From contig KV748177.1 in the NCBI GenBank assembly GCA_001692895.1, positions 4,998,130 through 5,062,129 of the forward strand: a stretch of DNA of 64,000 bases, read 5' to 3'. Position 1 is the first letter of the stretch. Each line of letters starts with the position of its first letter. Positions 57,186 to 64,000 of the stretch are shown one piece after another. Under the pieces are notes generated by a model, which was not told where the DNA came from, ran no database searches, and saw nothing but the letters and a program-made list of their open reading frames with translations. This stretch comes from Cenococcum geophilum 1.58. Its lineage: Eukaryota; Ascomycota; Dothideomycetes; Gloniales; Gloniaceae. The position numbers were made by a program, and so were the translations under genes.

Positions 57186-57585
57186 GGTTTTCTACGCTTG
57201 CACGTCACGCAAACTGACACCCCTCCCGGTTAGCGCCGTTTCCCCCTTTATGTAAGCAAGATTACCCCGCTTCAACTTCGGCTCTACTTCGATCACCGCT
57301 GCACCGCCCTGCTTAGGATGCTCACCTTTAACCTCACCTTTGCTTAATGCTCAGTTTGCTAGTCTATAGTTCTTACCTCCACTACCCAATATTGATAGCC
57401 CCGCTAGCCATTCTTCTAAGATTTCTGTTAACTCTACGCAGACTATGCCTCCAGAGGTGGTCCGGCTCTTGGGAACATAAGTTGGCTCGGAAGTGGAACT
57501 TCCGAGAGAGGGCCCAAAACCGGGGCAACGAAGCAAAAATAGTGCTCTCAGGAGGCGTCTCCTCTCTAACCAATATACGCTTTGC
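57186..57585. other. Region upstream of Kap120
   Basis: Kap120 promoter side. CT-rich on the plus strand. Frames on both strands are short and mutually overlapping. No gene established. Confidence 0.4.
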
Positions 57586-57830
57586 GCTTATTTAAGATCC
57601 TTATCGTGTTATCTTCAGTTTTGGCCCTTTTTTCTCTGTTTATACAGGTCGTTGATGAGCTTGACGAGAGGTCGCAAGAACTTCGTCAAGCGAAGGAGAA
57701 GGGTAGTGGCAAGCCGACTACTATTGTGAATAGGATCAAGTCCAACCGAAGCTCGAGCCAACGACAGAGAGAAAGCATCAGGAGAAACTAGAGGAATGGG
57801 AACGGTGAGTTTGCACTTGTATGGTAAGAT
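57582..57830 (+). pseudogene. Possible small membrane-anchored protein remnant
   Basis: One frame has a hydrophobic stretch (ILIVLSSVLALFSLFIQ) followed by a charged segment (VDELDERSQELRQAKEKG, then KPTTIVNRIKSNRS). It has no ATG; it begins at a TTG. A second frame ends in HQEKLEEWER then TGA, which looks like the real tail after a one-base shift. TTTATACAG at 57641-57649 could instead be a splice acceptor before GTCGTTGATG. Either an unresolved small gene or a remnant. Confidence 0.3.
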
Positions 57831-57847
57831 GATCTCGTAAATCGAAT

Positions 57848-58285
57848 ATGAAAATAGTTTGTGTATGCAATATCTGCGAAGAATCGATTATAATAAAGAG
57901 CTTTGGAGAAGTTATCAACAACAACAATATCATTGGCTTCAATATCGACGACTGTCTTCTAGCAGATACTTTATTTGATCTTCTTAACCACCTAGATACC
58001 TACACTGCTCCTGCTGCCACACCTCAAGTCATCAACACCCGTAAAGCCATCCACCCCTTGTTCCTATCCGTCCCTACCTATACAGTCCCCATCACGTCGG
58101 TCGTCGTTGCGTCTGTCTATACCACATCCGTCGTCATTGCGTCCGTCGTCACTGCATTCGTCTTCACCACGCCAGTGCTCACCACGTCCGCCCTCACCAC
58201 GCCTACCTCCATCCTCTCTTGCTCAGGCTCCGATTCCACCTCGCCCATCGCATGCGACTGCAGCTTCTCTTCCGCTGAGTTCTGA
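57848..58285 (+). CDS. Ser/Thr/Val-rich low-complexity frame, 145 aa
   Basis: Residues 1-55 are mixed (Asn/Ile-rich). About 75-130 are imperfect repeats of TTSVV(I/V)ASV and TTP-type units encoded by diverged 15-18-bp DNA repeats. Such Ser/Thr repeats occur in fungal cell-wall glycoproteins, but there is no signal peptide at this start. Ser/Thr-rich sequence continues in another frame after the TGA to about 58540, so this may be a broken wall-protein gene. Confidence 0.3.
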   Translation: MKIVCVCNICEESIIIKSFGEVINNNNIIGFNIDDCLLADTLFDLLNHLDTYTAPAATPQVINTRKAIHPLFLSVPTYTVPITSVVVASVYTTSVVIASVVTAFVFTTPVLTTSALTTPTSILSCSGSDSTSPIACDCSFSSAEF

Positions 58286-58860
58286 TCCTAGTCTGTCAGC
58301 ATCGTCAACATCACCAGCATCTTCACGCCACTCATCGACTCCTCAACTATCAGCACCTTTGCTAGCCCCGTCGCGCCGTCCGTCACCGCAGGCCTCACCC
58401 TCACTTTTCCTTTCAAATACACGACACCTCGCGCCGCTTGCGTAATAAGCCAAACCGTTCTCCCCTTCACAGCGATTATATACACAACCCCCACTTGCGC
58501 GACTTCTACATGCCATCGCAGACCCCTTTGAAATCCCATAAGCCTCCCGGCATCCTATAGTGCACGTTTAATTTTAGGTGTCACTCAGCTAGCGCGTTCG
58601 GACGAATAGTGTAGGGGGTTTCTGGAGGACAAAGATTTGAATTTGAATTGAATTGATTGGTTGATTGATTTATTATTACAGCCTCGGCTAGACAGCGAAA
58701 GTTTACCAGTATAACTCTATGTCCAGGGACACTGACGTCCATTTTCAGATGGTTTGCTCGCTGTTTTAAGCAGCGCTTGTCCCAAGCGCTAAGGCCTAAG
58801 CGAAGTGTCTCTCCCCCATCAAAACTTCTAACTGCGTACTTCCATATTTAATTACCCATT
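58286..58860. other. Intergenic up to the RIP boundary
   Basis: Contains a TTGA/TTGG microsatellite-like stretch (about 58635-58675) and a small hairpin AGCGCTTG...CAAGCGCT (about 58763-58783). Composition changes abruptly to RIP-type near 58860. Confidence 0.5.
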
Positions 58861-59289
58861 ACCAGGACGGCCCTATATTCTAAGAAGTGGGTTATCTATT
58901 ATCCTACTAACTTATAGTCGGTTATAATGGACCTCCCTGGCTTTTAACGTCCCCTAGATATCTATAAAGCTTAATACGCCCACTGCAGCCTTCTACTCAG
59001 CATTACTTCTATTAACCAACCATATTAGTTTACTCTTTTTTCTCTTCCTATACTTTAGTTCTTTTCCTATACCTGCTTAATATTCTCCACCATTTTGCTA
59101 ATTATATTAATAATTCTATACTATTACCCAACTTACTCTATTACTCTGCCTTACCTTAATTTATAAGTTGGACTCCGCGCCCGCCCTATTACTATAGCAA
59201 TACCCTTTTTTTTAGGAACTAAATTAATATATACCCTTCCTATATAATAAGCCGAAGGAAAGCCTAAGGTATAAACCTGGGCGTAAGTA

Positions 59290-61760
59290 TAGGCATAAAC
59301 TTAGGTAGAAACCTAGATAGATACCTAAACGTCCGCCTATTTAACGACGTAAGCCACTAGCGCAGCTAAAATATTCAGCTAAGCATTATAAAAAACTTTG
59401 CGAAGAATTTAAGAAGATAGGTCTTATAAAGAAAAATTATTTACTAGTAATAAAGAATAATATAAACAAAATTTTAACATAATGGTTAAGGTAAGAGTGC
59501 TCTTATCTAAAATGCAATTCTATAGCTTATTATTTAGGTTCTGCGAGAATATAAAAAAACACCCTACTTAACTTCTTAAGAATGCCTTAAACCATAACGT
59601 TAAAATTTTTTTTTAGTGGATTGTAGATAATTATCTATTACGGAAAAGGACTAGTATTTGTTAGAAATATAAACACTAGCAATAGCTCTATTAAAAATAT
59701 GCTAAGAAAGATTAGCCTAAAGACGTTAATAAAGAAATTAATAACATATAGAAATTACTTTAAATATTTATAAAATCCCGCTAACTATTATAGTATATTA
59801 ACGGACCATTAACTAAGAATAATGGGCTTAATATATCTACTAAGGAGAAGCCAGTAATAAATGTTAATGATATTTTTTGGGTTTTATATTATTACTGGGC
59901 TTATAATATCTCCATATTTCTAGATGGGCGATAGAGTCTATAACTTACATTTTTAATACTTATTTATATATATATAGTATCTTAGCTAGGCGTATTAGTC
60001 TATATAAAGAGAAATGCGAAAGTAGTAACTTAATGCGCTTTTAAGACCTATAATAAGGATAGAGGAGTAGGAGATAGTATAAGTAATAACAAAATTAATG
60101 ATGGAGATGGGGATGATGATAGTGAAGACGAAGATAATAGTAAAATAGATAACTAATATAATGGAATTAGCGAAGGATCTAAGGAAAAGGACGAACTTAT
60201 TAATACTTTATGTTATAAATATGTTATACTTATCCTTATTTAAGAGCTAGGGGCTAAACAGGACCTTATTGCTATGGAGATTAATTTATAATTTACTAAA
60301 GGGTATAGACGGAATTCTAAACGGTAAGGTATATATAACAAGTTTCTTTTTAATAAATGCTAAATTAGATATAGTAAGATATTTTATCTTTATAAGGTTA
60401 ATAACCTAATCTTTAATGTAATAATTTATATAATTGTCCTAGGAATTCTTAATAATGCCTTTAAACTTAAATTCTAGACTATTAAGTAGGTTTTTATAGT
60501 TTAAGTTAACCTATATTAAACGACCTCGCGTTTAAAATAGAAGAAAAGCTAGGAAAATAAACTAATATTTTAGTAAGTAATTATAATAGTAGACGGGATC
60601 GGAACTTTAGATAAGCCTATACCCTACTATACTTTCCTCTACTATATTTAGCGGCTAGGCTTTATAGCCGGAATAATATAAATCTTTAATCCCTATAATA
60701 TTTAGCGAGGAATAGGTAAAGTGGTTAACGCTATAGCAACCTAAGCTTAATTATAATAGGTTATGGGTTATAAAGATACTAGTGTTTATTAGGCTTATAT
60801 AAATAAGCGGATTTTATATAATATTTAGGCTACTTTCCTCAGCCGCCCTTCTACTAACGTACTTATAAAGTCCCTAACGTATATTAGTTAAAATATTAAC
60901 CTACAGGTTTCTAAAGCGGTTGCAGATATAATAAATAATTCTCTTAAAACTTATCCACTTATTATAGAGCTCCGTTAGTAGCGCAATGCCTTATCTAAAG
61001 AAACTAGGGAACTATATAATACTCTTAAAAATGCATAGGCACTTAGGAGTGAAGAGTATAAATTGTATATATAAGCTGCATTAGAATTAAAAAAATAAAA
61101 AAAGGCCTTAAAAAGGGGGAAACGGAAGGAAATATGGCTTAAATTTTTTAATAAAATTAAGACTGAAGATTTAAGGCGATAGCTTGCGCTATCGGCTGTT
61201 AGTTTATATAAGAAAAAATAGAAATTAAAACTAGTAGAGTATAGTCCTAAACAAAAACGCGTTATTTAGCTCTTATGTAAATGTCTAGCTAATCTTATAA
61301 TATAAGAAAATTTCTAATATTAAATTAACGCAATTAAAGCCTTGTTTAATCTATGCTAGGTACTAAAACCTATAGTTAAGCGTAAGGTTATCTGTAATTG
61401 TAATTGGGGCATCCTTCCTACTTTAGAGCTAAGTTTAAAGCTAATAGTTAAACCTAAACCGGGCCCTGTAAAGATTATAAATTAATAGTATCTCTTCTGC
61501 GCCTATAAGCCGGGAGTATATACCCTTTTCTATTACCTGCGTAAAGTAAGGGAACATATTAAGAGGTAATATCTTTGTTTTTTTAAATAGAATAAACTAA
61601 TCCTATGTCCAGACCTATATTGCCACTTATTAGGAATAATGCTCTTTAGATATAAGCATTTTAAAAACCATATATTTATAGAGTATAGCGCTTCTCTACT
61701 AACTTATACCCTATAGTCCGTTACTCTTAGTTTTTTTCTTTTTCTTATAGTATTATAGGA
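59290..61760 (+). pseudogene. DUF3435 tyrosine recombinase (Starship-captain family), RIP-destroyed
   Basis: Plus-strand remnants in order: LCEEFKKIGLIKKNYLL near 59400; a core with a Gly-Asp/Asp-Glu-rich loop near 60100-60160; I-A-M-E-I-N-L then TKGYRRNSKR near 60270; RIP-altered R-R-G box at about 60700; VMGYKDTSVY-stop-AYINKR at about 60765-60815, where H became Y by RIP and the Tyr nucleophile lies in VYxAYIN; then FLSRPSTN; an Arg/Leu-rich helix region; and a Cys/His finger region at about 61490-61690. This is the DUF3435 layout (tyrosine recombinase with a C-terminal C2H2-like end). Dozens of TAG/TAA stops replace Gln and Trp. The family includes captains of Starship giant elements, but also solitary genes. 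Confidence 0.7.
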
Positions 61761-62511
61761 GGTTATGTTCGTCCTATTTAGGAATTAGTAAAGTATATCT
61801 AGGATAGATATAGTTCGCCAATAGTTAGTGGTTATTGGCTATAAATAACCTACTAAAGTACCTCTTTATAAGCAATTTTACTAAAGGAGGCGGGTTAAGC
61901 GGCCGTTTAACTAACTATATTATTAAAATAAAATACCTTATACAAATTGTTTAGGACTGGAATTTCTTTATAGCATAGTATACTACCCTAAAATTTCTTT
62001 TAAAGTTAACCTATATAGCGCTAAGGATGGCTTTAACCGTTAAAGTAAGTGTAGTCTTTAGCTCCTCGCCTTTTTATAAGGGATTTTCCTTTAAATATGT
62101 TCTTAGATTTTAATCCTTTGCTATTTTATACAATTTTTTATTTATACTAATGTCCCTTACTAGTTTATTTCTACTTTCTATATTTTGTTAGAAATATATT
62201 ACCTATCTTATTATATCTATACCTATATCTATTCCACTTAGGTACTATTTATTAAGCATATAAAGGCGTAAAACGGTATTACTAAGTAGTATAAGACATT
62301 TGTTTCCTTCCGTTGGCCCTTTAATATTAAATTATAATTTAGAAGTATCTGCTATAAGGAAAACCTAGCCTAGCAAAGCCAAGTTTTTAAAGTAATAGTT
62401 AATTCTATCTTATAACGAGTTATAGTTTAATATTATTACTTTCTGCTAAAGGATATAGGGTAAGTAGGTTATAAAAATCTGTAACTTGTATATATATAAT
62501 GGGAAACGTAA
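61761..62511. other. RIP-damaged region, no gene recognised
   Basis: AT-rich with stops in all frames. It may be 3' sequence of the recombinase element. Confidence 0.4.
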
Positions 62512-62780
62512 TATGCTATTAATTGGAAGACTAAAAGATAAAAAAGAATAATGACTTTACCTTATTGTAAGAGGCTTTAGAGCCTTACTATATATACTAA
62601 ATAGGTGATAAAGACTAACGTTAATACTAACGTCGATTTGAAACTGTTACCTTATTGCTACTTAATTAACATTGCTAATAGGTAATAAAAAGGTAATAGA
62701 AATAGTATAAAGTTATAAGGTAATAAGCAACTAGAATAGGAATAGGATAATTATTAAAATCTAACTAAGTCCTAGCTACG
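62512..62780 (-). repeat. LTR-like block related to the Copia-3 LTR
   Basis: 62515-62610 resembles the start of the Copia-3 LTR: TTAATTGGAAGAC, AAAAGAATAATGACT, GGCTTTAGAGCC and TATATATACTAA follow in the same order and spacing. The far end and any partner LTR could not be set. Confidence 0.4.
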
Positions 62781-62884
62781 TATAGTAGATTCAGCTTAAG
62801 TACCCTATAATACTCTGCTTTAAAAGCGGATTAACTCCCGGCTTTAGAGCTAAGAAATAGTGTTATATGCTGATATTCTTTTAG

Positions 62885-62995
62885 AGGGGTCTGTGATATA
62901 GATATAGGGGTCTGTGATATAGATATAGGGGTCTGTGATATAGATATAGGGGTCTGTGATATAGATATAGGGGTCTGTGATATAGATATAGGGGT
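62885..62995 (+). repeat. Perfect 21-bp tandem repeat, five copies
   Basis: Five identical units of AGGGGTCTGTGATATAGATAT plus a partial sixth. Identity and intact TG dinucleotides contrast with the RIP-damaged surroundings. Confidence 0.95.
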
Positions 62996-64000
62996 ATGTT
63001 ATACTATAAGTTAGGCTGTATTGCGAAGTTTAATAGTTATAAGAACTGGTTGGGGTTAGGGAATTTTGGTGCTTTTAAGTTGACTTAGTAACTTCGCCAT
63101 ACTAAACAACCTTTGCTTATTATTATAGCCGAGTTTAGTACGTAAGACTAATAGAAGGGCCTATAGTTAGTGATATTAGTAAATACGGCGGTGCTTATTT
63201 GCTATAATGCTAAGTTTATTACTGTTATTAGTCCTAACGCTAACTACAGCCTACTTTCTCTACTTATACTTTCTCTATTTACTAACCTTAAAAAGTTAAC
63301 CCCTATTTATTAAGATGTGTCCGCTAAGGCGACTGCTAAGAGATCTGCTTATAGGTGGGGTAAAATCCTAGCCATATAAGAACCCGACTTTATAATATAC
63401 TGTAAAAGATTAAGAATTGGCATTCCTTAACTACCGAAGATTAAAAAATATGTACTCTTATACTATCTACCTACCCCTTCTGCTAAATAAGAGTTTAAAA
63501 TCTTAATTATTAAATTAAGCCTACCCTAGCCTAGTGCTACTAAGCTTTATAAAGTCTACTATTAAGGTTCTAACTTTGTAAATACCCATACGGATTCCTT
63601 AGTTGTGGTTCGCTATCCTTATCTTTATAGCAGCCGATAGTGGAGCCGGTAGTGGCCTTATACATAATTTTAGGATTGGTTTTCTGTAGATATTCTATTA
63701 GGATACTTAGTCTCTTGCATAAAGCAACTTATAAATTTTAATAAAAGATAAAACCAGCCTAATAGAGTTCGGCTTTCGTTTTCGCCTCTTTAATACCTAG
63801 ATAGAGCACTAAATAACTAATAATAGCTTTTTTAATGCTCTTTAACTCGTTAGCTTTATACCACTTCTTATATTAGTCTACTACCTTATACCTTTTACTT
63901 AATACACTAGAAATAGCTTTAAAAAGGAAACTTAGAAGAGAAGATAAATATATAACCTAAAAGTGTTAACATTAGAAAGGATAGAAAGTAGAGGATTTTA
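62996..64000. other. RIP-damaged region to the window end
   Basis: Stops in all frames. The plus strand near 63310-63560 has a protein-like stretch (AKATAKRSAYRWGKIL) but no domain could be named. Probably another transposon. Confidence 0.35.

Noticed and set aside
58840..58870. Starship-type TTAC(N7)A target motif at the RIP boundary
   Set aside because: TTAC occurs twice (in ATTACCCATTACC) but neither has the required A at the right spacing, and no matching distal edge is in the window.

Overview
The window looks like a chromosome segment from a filamentous ascomycete (Pezizomycotina). Genes carry short introns of 50-90 bp with GTRNGN donors. An importin-11/Kap120 gene, fungal-only hypothetical genes and chromodomain Gypsy elements are present. 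About two thirds of the DNA is transposon sequence full of TAG/TAA stops, poor in CpA/TpG, and differing between repeat copies almost only by transitions. That is the signature of repeat-induced point mutation (RIP). No species can be named from the sequence alone.

Layout. 1-33642 is one nested stack of mobile elements, resolved here from LTRs and target-site duplications (TSDs). The oldest layer is Copia-1 (+ strand, right LTR 33375-33642), which sits against an ankyrin-repeat fragment. It was hit by SatTIR-1 (123-5102, a TIR element packed with minisatellites, flanked by TA), by Gypsy-1 (5118-23635, TSD cacgg) and by Copia-2 (24625-30723, TSD ggggt). Gypsy-1 was hit by Gypsy-2 (11265-22795, TSD gtatc) and by a 1.1-kb composite repeat (about 7341-8441). 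Gypsy-2 was hit by SatTIR-2 (11745-14348), a smaller relative of SatTIR-1 in the opposite orientation. 33643-40160 is a gene island: a secreted alpha/beta hydrolase with one frameshift, a 725-aa nuclear-looking hypothetical protein, and small TIR elements. 40169-45527 is Copia-3 (TSD aaacc), inside an older small TIR element. 45596-58860 is a second gene island: a 747-aa paralogue of the 725-aa protein, two copies of a long-TIR element (the younger with an 8-bp TSD), a four-TM membrane protein, a short membrane ORF, a broken ankyrin gene, Kap120 and weak S/T-rich remnants. 58860-64000 is again RIP-damaged. It holds a dead DUF3435 tyrosine-recombinase gene (the family that includes Starship captains), an LTR-like block and a perfect 21-bp tandem repeat.

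The genes do not form one pathway. Kap120 is the only clear housekeeping gene (nuclear import and ribosome export). The main interest is the transposon archaeology: the SatTIR family, whose bulk is ordered minisatellite arrays repeated as higher-order modules; a hairpin placed directly before the polypurine tract in two different Copia elements; and the dead DUF3435 recombinase.
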